Shown here: piece by piece, positions 8,328-17,257 of the stretch
Layout: each line of letters opens with the position of its first letter
How positions within the stretch are numbered: the first letter of the stretch is position 1
NCBI GenBank assembly: GCA_963790435.1
Contig: CAWBOI010000001.1
Coordinates: forward strand, 1,612,001-1,676,000
Length of the DNA: 64,000 nucleotides
Direction of reading: 5' to 3'
Source of the DNA: Ilyomonas sp963790435
GTDB taxonomy: Bacteria; Bacteroidota; Bacteroidia; Chitinophagales; Chitinophagaceae
Notes under the pieces: model-generated
Told to the model about the DNA's origin: nothing
Databases searched by the model: none
The model's input: the letters and a program-made list of their open reading frames with translations, nothing else
Made by a program: the position numbers and the translations under genes

Positions 8328-9257
8328 TTATAAACTTTTCAATACTTCGTTCATGCTTCTTACTGCATCCGCACTTTTATTAAAGGTGGTTTGCTCCTGT
8401 TCATTCAAATTGTAGTCAACAATTTTCTCCCAGCCGTTTTCACCAATCACAACAGGCACGCCAAGGCAAATGTCTTTTTGTCCATATTCACCATCCAAGT
8501 ACACACAACAAGGAAACAATTTCTTTTCGTCACGAACAACGGAACGCACCAAAGCCATTACGGCTGCACCCGGTGCATACCAGGCCGATGTTCCAATCAA
8601 TTTGGTAAGCGTTGCGCCACCTACCATCGTATCGGCTACAATTTGTTTTTGCTCTTCTTCTGATAACAAAGTGGTTATGGGCAAGCTGTTCCAGGTTGCA
8701 TATCGTATTAAAGGAATCATTGTGGTATCGCCATGTCCGCCAATTACAGTTGCATTCAAATCCTGCGGCGAGCAGTTCAAAGCTTTACTCAGGTAAAATT
8801 TAAAACGCGCACTGTCTAAAATACCGCCCATTCCGATGATGCGGTTTTTAGGCAAGCCGCTGCTTTGCAAGGCAAGATGCGTCATCGTATCCATCGGGTT
8901 CGATACCAAAATAAAAATGGCATCGGGTGAGTGTTGCAGCACATTTTGCACCACCGTTTTTATAATGCCGGCATTGGTACCAATGAGTTCTTCGCGCGTC
9001 ATGCCCGGCTTGCGTGGAATGCCCGATGTAATAACTACTACCCTGCTGTTGGCAGTTTGCGCATAATCGTTGGTGCATCCAACAATGCGTGTGTCGTAAC
9101 CCAGCAAGGCTGCGGTTTGGCGCATGTCCATCGCTTTGCCTTCGGCAAAGCCTTCTTTAATATCAAGCAAAACTAAATCCTCGCAAAGCGCGGCGCGACT
9201 AATATTGTCGGCACAGGTAGCGCCTACTGCTCCGGCGCCGATGACTGTAATTTTCAT
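8328..9257 (-). CDS. mdh: Malate dehydrogenase (LDH-like type)
   Basis: The 309-aa NAD-dependent enzyme interconverts malate and oxaloacetate in the TCA cycle. The Rossmann motif GAGAVGATCA starts at residue 7, Asp32 (LDIKEG) would bind the NAD ribose, and the substrate loop SGIPRKPGMTREEL (78-91) holds Arg82 and Arg88. VSNPMDTMTHLAL and GMGGILDSARF follow, and the catalytic His175 lies in GGHGD. The substrate-loop Arg favours malate over lactate. I chose the ATG at 9257 because it sits right before the Rossmann strand; the frame extends 14 codons upstream without conserved content. It converges with the 7210 gene and lies downstream of the thioredoxin-fold gene. Confidence 0.93.
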   Translation of the reverse strand: MKITVIGAGAVGATCADNISRAALCEDLVLLDIKEGFAEGKAMDMRQTAALLGYDTRIVGCTNDYAQTANSRVVVITSGIPRKPGMTREELIGTNAGIIKTVVQNVLQHSPDAIFILVSNPMDTMTHLALQSSGLPKNRIIGMGGILDSARFKFYLSKALNCSPQDLNATVIGGHGDTTMIPLIRYATWNSLPITTLLSEEEQKQIVADTMVGGATLTKLIGTSAWYAPGAAVMALVRSVVRDEKKLFPCCVYLDGEYGQKDICLGVPVVIGENGWEKIVDYNLNEQEQTTFNKSADAVRSMNEVLKSL

Positions 9258-9319
9258 ATTTCTTTTTTGTGGTGAAGCAATTGTATTATTTCGATTCATT
9301 TATCAATTGAGCAATGGTT

Positions 9320-9799
9320 TCAGGCGTTGGTGCCTCCGGAGTAAGCTTTTAAAAACTTTCCTTTCTTGTCATAAACAGCCATAAACGGAGTGAATTCAAT
9401 TTTGTAAAATGGCACAAAAAAATAATTCGGATCTCTTCCCATAATCACGTTGTTAAAATGGCTTAGTCCGTAAGTATCGGCAAAGTCTTTTATCTGTTTT
9501 GGCGTATGGTAGCTTACCCAAACCAGTTCAACATCTTTCACTTTATCCATATCAGCCACCCATTCTTTCGCTGTCATTTGGCAATGGCCACAATCAGGAC
9601 TAAAGTAAACAATGACTACCGGTTTTTTTTCAGGCAACTGGTTTTTTACAAACCAGGTACTATCAGGCTGAAGAATGGAGAAGTAAGGTATCTTGTCTGA
9701 TTTTTTATACGGCGGAACCGTATCTGCTTCGTTGTTATTCTGCGCAAAAAGAGCAGCACTACTTACTATCATTATACATACAAACACTAACTTCTTCAT
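9320..9799 (-). CDS. Secreted thioredoxin-fold protein, C-terminus frameshifted
   Basis: The 159-aa product has a signal peptide (MKKLVFVCIMIVSSAALFAQ) and a thioredoxin/AhpC-like fold with the redox motif CGHC inside VYFSPDCGHCQMTAKEW. The cis-Pro region is EFTPFMAVYD. It probably acts as a periplasmic thiol-disulfide protein. The frame stops at ...SGGTNA. If one base near 9322 is dropped, the frame continues ETIAQLINESK and stops at 9286-9288, which is the kind of C-terminal helix homologues carry. So the last 11 residues seem lost to a +1 frameshift, real or from sequencing. The active site is intact. The gene runs leftward ahead of mdh, with a 62-nt gap to the mdh ATG. Confidence 0.8.
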   Translation of the reverse strand: MKKLVFVCIMIVSSAALFAQNNNEADTVPPYKKSDKIPYFSILQPDSTWFVKNQLPEKKPVVIVYFSPDCGHCQMTAKEWVADMDKVKDVELVWVSYHTPKQIKDFADTYGLSHFNNVIMGRDPNYFFVPFYKIEFTPFMAVYDKKGKFLKAYSGGTNA

Positions 9800-10294
9800 G
9801 TTCGTTTTTTTTCCAAAGATGTGATGAAATTATCAATCAGCGTAACGGCGAATGTAATTTAAGAGAATTGTAAGCGATTGGTTTGGTCATACAAATGGAT
9901 AAATAAAACAATGCAAAACAAAAAATGAATTCTTGTTTGTAAAAAACAAACCACTTTCTTTATTTGCCAGTGCATTTAGCTGGAATACAAAATACAAAAA
10001 CGGCTATTCTTTTACTGTAGCCAACGGGAAAATGTATCGTCACTGCGAGGTACGAAGCAGTCTGTGTTATATAGCAAAGCCTAACTACTATTTGCAAACC
10101 TCTTTCACTATTATCCAAAGACTGCTTCGTACCTCGCAGTGACGAACGCATTGCAAAAGTTAACCAGAAGGTTATTACAAACGGACAGTCATTAAATCCA
10201 ATATTGAAATCGTGATTAAGTTCGCATAGGTTTTGAATGAAATAAGGGATAATCAGATAAAAAATATTGGCAAAACCAAAAGAACTAAAACCTA
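9800..10294. other. Intergenic region with no gene seen
   Basis: About 495 bases between two leftward genes contain no credible ORF. The only clear features are the palindromic element at 10038-10144 and one copy of GGCAAAACCAAA at 10269-10280. ORFs crossing the palindrome have no ribosome-binding context or recognisable content. Confidence 0.6.
10038..10144. repeat. Palindromic extragenic element with 26-nt arms
   Basis: Bases 10038-10063 are perfectly reverse-complementary to 10119-10144, enclosing a 55-nt AT-rich centre. The arm sequence (CACTGCGAGGTACGAAGCAG and its complement) closely resembles a dispersed palindrome that I know from many bacterial genomes (core TGCGAGG-ACGAAGCA). This suggests a REP/MITE-like repeat, not a terminator: it is 256 nt upstream of any convergent stop and has no T-run. 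Confidence 0.8.
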
Positions 10295-11308
10295 TCAAAC
10301 GAACACATTTTTCATCACCTCGCTCAGCAGTTCGTACGAATGCAGTTTGGCAACCAGATCAAAAATGTGGGAATTTACCATCAATTCGTTAATGCCGGTC
10401 CGGGCAATAAAGTTTTGAATGCCTTCTTTTATTGTGGCTGCACTGCCTATAAAAGAAGATGACAACATTGCTTTTACATGGGCTTCTTCATACTCGTTCC
10501 ATATAGCATTCATGTTCTTTACAGGCGGTTGCAATAATTCACGGTGACCGCGGATGATGCCAAGAAAAGCCTGGTAAGCAGAAGTGGCAAGGTAGTGTGC
10601 TTCGTTATCTGTATCGGCCGCTATCACATTTACACAAGCCATCATATAAGGCTGACTGAGTTGTAACGACGGCCTGAACTGCTGCCGGTAGATAGCAAAG
10701 GCTGCTTCCATTTGTTGCGGAGCAAAATGAGCGGCAAATGCATAAGGCATACCCATGTAGGCAGCGAGATAAGCGCTATCAGTACTGGAACCTAATATCC
10801 ACATAGGAATATCAATGCCTTCTCCGGGTATGGCTCTTACTTTAGCGGTATGATTGGAAACAGAAAAATAGGTTTTTAATTCCTGTAGCTGCTGCGGAAA
10901 ATCTTCAGCTCCTAAGTTGTTGCTGCGGCGAAGCACCATAGCAGTAAGGGCGTCGGTGCCGGGTGCGCGTCCCAACCCTAAGTCTATCCTGCCGGGATAT
11001 AAACTTGCTAATGTGCCGAACTGTTCGGCTACCGCCAATGGCGAATGATTGGGCAGCATAATGCCGCCTGAGCCAACCCGAATTTGTATGGTGCCGCCTG
11101 CAATAAAGCCGATAAGGATAGCAGTTGCAGAACTGGCAACACTTACCATATTGTGATGCTCTGACAGCCAGTAACGGTAATAACCCCATTTTTCTACGTT
11201 ATGTGCCAATTGCAAACTATTGCGAAAAGTGTCTTCGGGTGTGGTTCCTTCTAATACAGGAGCAAGGTCTAAAACAGAGACGGGTATAAAATCAGGTGTC
11301 GTGTTCAT
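10295..11308 (-). CDS. LLM-class flavin-dependent oxidoreductase
   Basis: This 337-aa protein has the bacterial luciferase-like monooxygenase fold, a TIM barrel that uses reduced FMN. Diagnostic stretches are VGSGGIMLPNHSPLAVAEQF, followed by LYPGRIDLGLGRAPGTD, as in the MsnO8-like subgroup, and an N-terminal SVLDLAPV strand. It probably oxidises a small organic substrate in the cytoplasm. It is single, with no flavin reductase nearby, and the next leftward gene begins more than 490 nt away. The substrate cannot be inferred. Confidence 0.88.
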   Translation of the reverse strand: MNTTPDFIPVSVLDLAPVLEGTTPEDTFRNSLQLAHNVEKWGYYRYWLSEHHNMVSVASSATAILIGFIAGGTIQIRVGSGGIMLPNHSPLAVAEQFGTLASLYPGRIDLGLGRAPGTDALTAMVLRRSNNLGAEDFPQQLQELKTYFSVSNHTAKVRAIPGEGIDIPMWILGSSTDSAYLAAYMGMPYAFAAHFAPQQMEAAFAIYRQQFRPSLQLSQPYMMACVNVIAADTDNEAHYLATSAYQAFLGIIRGHRELLQPPVKNMNAIWNEYEEAHVKAMLSSSFIGSAATIKEGIQNFIARTGINELMVNSHIFDLVAKLHSYELLSEVMKNVFV

Positions 11309-11386
11309 AATGTATTTCTACAGGCCTTAGAAAACTCATTTGCGGCTGCCTCTACAAATAAAAATTGTTTTTGGAAATGGCAATTG

Positions 11387-11830
11387 TTATTTGATAGAAC
11401 TGTTGCGTTTGTCTAAAGCCGTAAGTGTAAGTGCAGTAACCAAGGCTCCGGTAGTGTACCATGCTACGGTAAGCAATTTGGTTTTGCCGGTTTTTGTTAC
11501 AGGCTTATCATTAAGGCCAAGTGGTTTGGTTAATGTCAAAGCTCCCACGCCTGCCAGCGCGCCTAACACTATCGCTTTGGTTACATAATTTGATTTGCCT
11601 CTGCCGATAAATGAATAATACAAGGCATTGGAAACAATGTCGGCAGCCAGCGTATAGCCATATAGCTTCTTACCTTTTGGAGGTTGTATATCAGCCGCTT
11701 TTGCAATTTTGCTTAGGGCTTCCTCACCTATCAGTTGCACTTCCGGCGCTTCCTTGTCGTAGTGCCTGTAGGTTTCATGCAATGCATTCAATGCAATAGC
11801 GCCGGAAAGCCCTGCTAAAAAGTTTTTCAT
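11387..11830 (-). CDS. Small membrane protein of unknown function
   Basis: The 147-aa protein is read from the ATG at 11830 (MKNFLAGLSGAIALNALHET); the open frame begins 9 codons earlier. It has an N-terminal hydrophobic helix, a middle polar part, and two more hydrophobic segments (AIVLGALAGVGALTLTKP and LLTVAWYTTGALVTALTLTA). This suggests an inner-membrane protein with about three helices. I do not recognise a named family. It lies upstream of the LLM oxidoreductase on the same strand with a 78-nt gap, so co-transcription is possible. Confidence 0.6.
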   Translation of the reverse strand: MKNFLAGLSGAIALNALHETYRHYDKEAPEVQLIGEEALSKIAKAADIQPPKGKKLYGYTLAADIVSNALYYSFIGRGKSNYVTKAIVLGALAGVGALTLTKPLGLNDKPVTKTGKTKLLTVAWYTTGALVTALTLTALDKRNSSIK

Positions 11831-12250
11831 GTAACAAGTTTGGAAGGATATAAGCACAAATTATACCTGCAATGCGGTTTGATGAATTTATCAACAAGCT
11901 GCAGGTTTCAATAAAATTGTTCTTTTAAACAGAATTACCTGAGATTGGAAGCCTTAATACTTATTATACCGAAAGCTTCTTTATCAATTTATGGCTTTGT
12001 CTGATGAATAAAATGTTGATTCGTTTACGAAGCAAAAGTCTTTAAAGCGGGCAAGATTGAAAGACAATTATAAAATTCAATTTCAAGATCAGTTGCGCTT
12101 TAGCTGCTGCTTTGTAAACCCAACTTACCGAAATTCATTCTTTGAATGTCTGAACATACATATTTAAATTGTATGAAAACAATACATTTGAAGCCGGTTG
12201 AATAAATCGTAGAAATACGATAAACCAAACCAGCATTGACAATGATTATC
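11831..12250. other. Intergenic region between divergent genes, nothing recognised
   Basis: About 420 bases between a leftward and a rightward gene have no credible ORF, RNA gene or strong hairpin. Promoters for both sides are expected here but I cannot place them with confidence. Confidence 0.5.
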
Positions 12251-13543
12251 ATGAGAAAACAATTGAACTTCTGTAAATGCCTGTGTGCATTAGTAATAAG
12301 CTTCCTTATTGTAACAAGCTGCAACAATTCCAACCAGGAAAAGAGCGTAACTTCTGCACATACATCAACTGATAGTGTTGTAGCGAAGATTCAATTACCC
12401 TCCGGCTTTGCTACCACCATTGTTGCGGATTCGCTTGGTGCTATACGGCATCTTGCTGTAAACCAAAACGGTGGTATTTATGTAAAACTCGGCGCTTTAA
12501 AAGATGGCAAAGGCATTTATTATTTAACAGATACAGACCACGACGGTAAGTTTGACAAGAGTACCGGCTTCGGCAACTATCCCGGAACAGGCATCCGTAT
12601 TAAAGGCAATGCGTTGTATGCTTCCTCAAACAGCGGCGTATATAAATACCAATTGAACGACAAAGGAGAAGTAACCGATACAGCTCATGCAGAAACGATT
12701 GTGCAGGGACTTGTGGATAGAGGCAGAGACAATGCAAAAGCAATTGCACTGGATGATAATAACAATGTATATGTTGCTGTTGGCTCTTATGAAGAAATCT
12801 GCATAGATGCTTCGGGACATGGTATTGTGAATTGTCCGCTGTTGGACTCCGTAGGTGGCGTCTGGCAATTCAATGTCAACAAACAAGGCCAGCGTTATGC
12901 TGATGCAGTTCATTATGCACGCGGGTTGAAAAATATGGTAGGGTTAGACTGGAATGAAGCTACTCACTCGTTATTTGCATTGCAGCATGGACGTGGTGGT
13001 CTGAATGCAAAATTTCCAAACCTATACACTTCCGAACAGGATAAAACCTTGCCGGCTGAAACCATGTATGAGCTTCACAAAGGAGACGATGCAGGATGGC
13101 CTTATATTTACTACGATCCTTTTCAGCATAAGAAAATAGTGGCTCCTGAATACGGTGGTGATGGCAAGAAATCAGTTCATAACAAATACATTAATCCGGT
13201 TGCCGATTTTCCGGCGCACTTAGCTCCCAACGATCTGCTGTTTTATACAGGAAATCAATTTCCTGAGAAATATAAAAATGGTGCCTTCATTGTATTTCAC
13301 GGCCAGTCGCAGCCTTTACAAAAAGGTTACTTTGTTGCATTTGTACCCTTCAAAGATGGCAAGCCTGCAGGAAGATGGGAAGTGTTTGCGGACAACTTCA
13401 TGGAAGCAAATGCAAGCAACTCCAAAAGTGCTTTACACCACCGTCCAATGGGTATTGCACAAAGCCCTGATGGCGCTTTGTATGTAGCGGATGATCTGCA
13501 CGGAACGATTTTTAAGATTACATATCAGGGCAATAAAAAGTAA
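12251..13543 (+). CDS. Sorbosone/glucose dehydrogenase-like beta-propeller lipoprotein
   Basis: The 430-aa protein starts with a lipoprotein signal (CLCALVISFLIVTSC). It then has a six-bladed-propeller sequence typical of the PQQ-dependent sugar dehydrogenase/L-sorbosone dehydrogenase superfamily: LPSGFATTIVAD near the start, DRGRDNAKAIALDDNNNVYV, ARGLKNMVGLDWN, and a late HHRPMGIAQSPDGALYVADD. The start at 12251 puts the lipobox about 24 residues in. Known relatives oxidise sugars in the periplasm; PQQ use cannot be proven from sequence. It lies 280 nt upstream of the SusC gene on the same strand, so it could belong to the same uptake locus, but the gap argues for separate transcription. Confidence 0.8.
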   Translation: MRKQLNFCKCLCALVISFLIVTSCNNSNQEKSVTSAHTSTDSVVAKIQLPSGFATTIVADSLGAIRHLAVNQNGGIYVKLGALKDGKGIYYLTDTDHDGKFDKSTGFGNYPGTGIRIKGNALYASSNSGVYKYQLNDKGEVTDTAHAETIVQGLVDRGRDNAKAIALDDNNNVYVAVGSYEEICIDASGHGIVNCPLLDSVGGVWQFNVNKQGQRYADAVHYARGLKNMVGLDWNEATHSLFALQHGRGGLNAKFPNLYTSEQDKTLPAETMYELHKGDDAGWPYIYYDPFQHKKIVAPEYGGDGKKSVHNKYINPVADFPAHLAPNDLLFYTGNQFPEKYKNGAFIVFHGQSQPLQKGYFVAFVPFKDGKPAGRWEVFADNFMEANASNSKSALHHRPMGIAQSPDGALYVADDLHGTIFKITYQGNKK

Positions 13544-13822
13544 ACAGTAGTAACTGTTTGGCAAATAACACACGTTGCCTGTATGGTTTTGTTTTTGCCA
13601 TTATTTTGTGTTTCCTTTTTGGATAACGAACTTCCTCTATAATTGACTCCTAAATCATTTTTACACCTAAGTTGCTTTAATCAGTTTACAATCAACCTTT
13701 TCAGTATAAGGTTATGATTAAAAATACATCGGTGTTTACAAAAATATCACATATCGGTAATCTTGTAATAACAATGAGGTAACATACAGCCGCCAGTTTT
13801 GCTTCACGAAAAATATCTGTTT

Positions 13823-16800
13823 ATGAAGCACCACTACGCACTGATCAAAATTACACTTACGTTTTTACTCATCTTTTTCTTGCACTTTCTTCTTCATGCG
13901 CAAAGCATTTCTGTTGAAGGGAAAATAACCGATTCGGTTACCCGGCAACCTGTTATTAGTGCAAGCATTACCATTATCAATAAAAATATTTCAACAGCAA
14001 CCAAAACTGACGGAACCTTTTCTATTCAAGCCGATCCAAACGACAAGTTACTCGTTACTTACATTGGTTATACCAACAAAACGGTTGCCGTAACGGGTTC
14101 GTTTTTGAACATACAAATTGCGCCAGCTGCTGCCACGTTAAATGATGTGGTGGTAACAGCGCTGGGTATCCGGAAAGATGTGAAACGATTGGGCTATTCG
14201 GTTCAGGAAGTAAAAGGTGCCGATTTGGTAAAAGCCCGCGAATCCAATCCCATCAATAGTTTGGCGGGTAAAGTGGCTGGTTTAAATGTGGGCATCAACC
14301 AGGAACTATTGGCTTCACCAACGGTTCTTTTGCGAGGTTCGCCACTTAATTTTTATGTAGTAGATGGCATTCCTATCAACTCCGATACATGGAACATCAG
14401 TCCTGATGACATTGAAACTTATACCGTTTTAAAAGGCCCTTCGGCAGCCGCATTGTATGGTAGCCGCGGCATCAACGGAGCGATATTAATTACCACAAAA
14501 AGAGGCAACAAAAACCGCAAAGGTTTTACCGTAGAAGTGAACAGCAGCAACCAGGTGAACAAAGGTTTTATTGCCGTTCCCAAAGTGCAAAATGAATACG
14601 GCGGTGGCGATAATCAGAAGTATGCTTTTGGCGATTATTTAAGCAACGGAACAGGCTCTGGCATTAACGATAAAGATTATGATGTATGGGGACCGAAGTT
14701 GAATGCAGGTTTGGTTTTGCCACAATATGACGGCCCTTACGATCCAACCAAAGATTATGTTACCACGTTTGCTGACGGTACAAAGTTCACAGGTCACATT
14801 CAACCAACGCCCTGGGTAGCCCGTGGAAAAAACAACTTGCAGAACTTTTTGCAGGCGGGATTTTTATCTACCAACAATATTAATTTCTCTGCCACTACCG
14901 ACCGTTCAACAGTGCGTATGTCGGCTTCTGAATCGCATCAAACCGGCATCACTCCCAACACGCAGTTGAATGCAGTAAACCTAAACGTGTTAGGTAGCTA
15001 TAACGTTACCAACAAATTCAAAGTTGAAGCGAATATCAATTACAACCGGCAGTTTACACCCAATATTCCTGATGTGGCTTACGGACCGAACAGCATTATT
15101 TATGACATTGACATTTGGACAGGAGCCGACTGGAATGTGAAGGACCCGAATATTATAAACTATTGGCAGCCAGGCAAAGTGGGTATTCAATCAAACTTTG
15201 TTGAATACAAGCGATACCAAAACCCTTACTTCATGAGTTATGAGTGGCTGCGGGGTCATTATAAAAATGATTTGTATGGATGGGCAGCCGCAACGTACAA
15301 TTTCACCAAAGACCTTGACCTGATGCTGCGTTCCAACATCACCACTTATAATTTATTAAGAACTGAAAAAGAACCTTTTTCAGCACATCCTTACGGCGAT
15401 GAACACAATCATGGCAACTACCGTGAAGACCGCCGTGACTTGTGGGAAAACAACTCCGAGTTATTGGTTCGTTACAACAAAGAGAACGTTGCCAATAGTG
15501 GTTTATCAGTAAGTGCTTTTGCAGGCGGAACAGCGCGTAACATGAAGTTTACATCAAGCTACGTGAGCACCGACCAATTAACGGTTCCTAATGTTTACAC
15601 GTTTGCCAACTCTTTAAAACCAGTAAGAGCTTATTCTTATGGCAGTAACCTTTTATTGTTAAGCGCTTACTATTCGGTTGATTTAACTTATAAAAAATAC
15701 TTCACCGTTACAACCACGGGTCGTGTTGACAAAACATCAGCACTAACACCCGGAAACAACACAGGTTTCTATCCTTCTGTTACCTTAAGCACCGCAGTTT
15801 CTGATTATATTAATTTGCCCAAAGCCATTAGCTTTTTCAAACTACGGGGCAGCTATGCGAATGTAAAAGGTGGCGGCACCGATGCCTTTGTGGGCACTGC
15901 CTTTCAAAGCCTTGGCGTAGGCAGCCCGGTTGGTTATGGAAACGGTTATTATACACCGTATGATGGTCCCAATTACAGTTTGTCAACGCCACCTTTTGCA
16001 ACCACACCGGGCTTTGATAACAAAACACAGGCAAACTCTCCCAATTACATCATCAACTCTCACATCAAACCATTTTCACGCAGCAATTATGAAGGTGGTT
16101 TTGATATGCGCTTTATCAACAACCGTTTGGGTTTGAGCGGAACTTATTTTGTGTATAAAGATGGTCCTAATATCTCGAACCAATATGTTTCTGAAACGAG
16201 CGGCTTAAGCTATTTTACAACCAATGGGGGTGCCACCAAAAGAACAGGTGAAGAAGTTTCTGTAAGCGGTACACCTGTTGAAAGCAGAAGTGGTTTTAGC
16301 TGGAATGTATTGCTCAACTGGTCAACTTACAAAGAAGTATTTACGTCTTTTGCCGGTGGTGCAAAACAAATTGACAATGGCACTGGCTATCCTTATAAAA
16401 TTGGAGATAGAGTAGATAAATTGTTCGGCTCTTATGAAGCTTTAACGCCTGATGGCAAAGTAATTCACGATGAATCAGGCTTGCCTATTTACTTGCCAAA
16501 AGCACAATATTTAGGACATGCCGATCCGGATTGGAGCTGGGGCATCAATAACAAATTTTCTTACAAATCATTCTCGCTTTCTTTTCAGTTTGATGGTATG
16601 GTTGGCGGCAAAATACAAGACCGTGTATTGCGCAAATTAACAGAAGGCGGACGTGGTGAAAACACCGTAGAAGGTGTGATTGGTAAAGCCCGCGATTATG
16701 AAGCCGCTCATTTTGGCGACCCTGGTTATTTTGGATCGAATGGCGCTCAACACAATGGCGGCGCGCGTGATGCTAACGGCAGACCAATTCTTGGAGGCGA

Positions 16801-17221
16801 TGGTGTGCAGGTGAATGGTGGTTCGGGCAATATACAGTACGACCCGGTTACTGGTGTTATCACCAACTACAAAAGCTTGAACTTCACTCCCAACGATTCT
16901 ACTACCAACTGGATACAGGATTATGTAAGCAGTTTTTATAACGATCCGCAACATACGATGGTTAGTAAAACCTATGCAAAGCTGCGTGAAGTGGTGATTA
17001 CTTATTCGTTGCCGGCAAGGCTGTTGCAAAAAACGTTCATTTCCAAAATTGATGTTTCAGTGGTGGGCAGAAACCTGTTGTACTTCTTTCCAAAAGCATT
17101 TCATGATATTGATGTAGATCAATATCCGGGACGAGACCAATTTGGTTCCATCAGCCGTGAATACAATCTGCAATCGCCTACTACACGAAGCTATGGCGTG
17201 AACATAAATGTTGTTTTTTAA
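13823..17221 (+). CDS. SusC/RagA-family TonB-linked outer-membrane transporter
   Basis: The 1132-aa protein has a signal peptide (hydrophobic stretch to LLHAQ), an N-terminal carboxypeptidase-D-like regulatory domain (ISVEGKITDSVTRQPV, ending near residue 100), then a plug domain (LNDVVVTALGIRKDVKRLG, KVAGLNVG, VVDGIPINSDTW, KGPSAAALYGSRGINGAILI) and a long beta-barrel. The ATG at 13823 is chosen over an upstream TTG because it begins the signal peptide. SusC proteins import bulky ligands across the outer membrane with a SusD lid; the partner follows 36 nt downstream. The locus context points to a phosphonate-related ligand, which is inference. No anti-sigma/sigma pair is adjacent. Confidence 0.95.
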   Translation: MKHHYALIKITLTFLLIFFLHFLLHAQSISVEGKITDSVTRQPVISASITIINKNISTATKTDGTFSIQADPNDKLLVTYIGYTNKTVAVTGSFLNIQIAPAAATLNDVVVTALGIRKDVKRLGYSVQEVKGADLVKARESNPINSLAGKVAGLNVGINQELLASPTVLLRGSPLNFYVVDGIPINSDTWNISPDDIETYTVLKGPSAAALYGSRGINGAILITTKRGNKNRKGFTVEVNSSNQVNKGFIAVPKVQNEYGGGDNQKYAFGDYLSNGTGSGINDKDYDVWGPKLNAGLVLPQYDGPYDPTKDYVTTFADGTKFTGHIQPTPWVARGKNNLQNFLQAGFLSTNNINFSATTDRSTVRMSASESHQTGITPNTQLNAVNLNVLGSYNVTNKFKVEANINYNRQFTPNIPDVAYGPNSIIYDIDIWTGADWNVKDPNIINYWQPGKVGIQSNFVEYKRYQNPYFMSYEWLRGHYKNDLYGWAAATYNFTKDLDLMLRSNITTYNLLRTEKEPFSAHPYGDEHNHGNYREDRRDLWENNSELLVRYNKENVANSGLSVSAFAGGTARNMKFTSSYVSTDQLTVPNVYTFANSLKPVRAYSYGSNLLLLSAYYSVDLTYKKYFTVTTTGRVDKTSALTPGNNTGFYPSVTLSTAVSDYINLPKAISFFKLRGSYANVKGGGTDAFVGTAFQSLGVGSPVGYGNGYYTPYDGPNYSLSTPPFATTPGFDNKTQANSPNYIINSHIKPFSRSNYEGGFDMRFINNRLGLSGTYFVYKDGPNISNQYVSETSGLSYFTTNGGATKRTGEEVSVSGTPVESRSGFSWNVLLNWSTYKEVFTSFAGGAKQIDNGTGYPYKIGDRVDKLFGSYEALTPDGKVIHDESGLPIYLPKAQYLGHADPDWSWGINNKFSYKSFSLSFQFDGMVGGKIQDRVLRKLTEGGRGENTVEGVIGKARDYEAAHFGDPGYFGSNGAQHNGGARDANGRPILGGDGVQVNGGSGNIQYDPVTGVITNYKSLNFTPNDSTTNWIQDYVSSFYNDPQHTMVSKTYAKLREVVITYSLPARLLQKTFISKIDVSVVGRNLLYFFPKAFHDIDVDQYPGRDQFGSISREYNLQSPTTRSYGVNINVVF

Positions 17222-17257
17222 AATCAAGTGCTAAGCAACAAAAACAAAAATATTGTT

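Noticed and set aside
9960..10298. 112-codon ORF on the minus strand
   Set aside because: It runs through the palindromic repeat at 10038-10144 and ends inside the LLM gene edge; no coding features.
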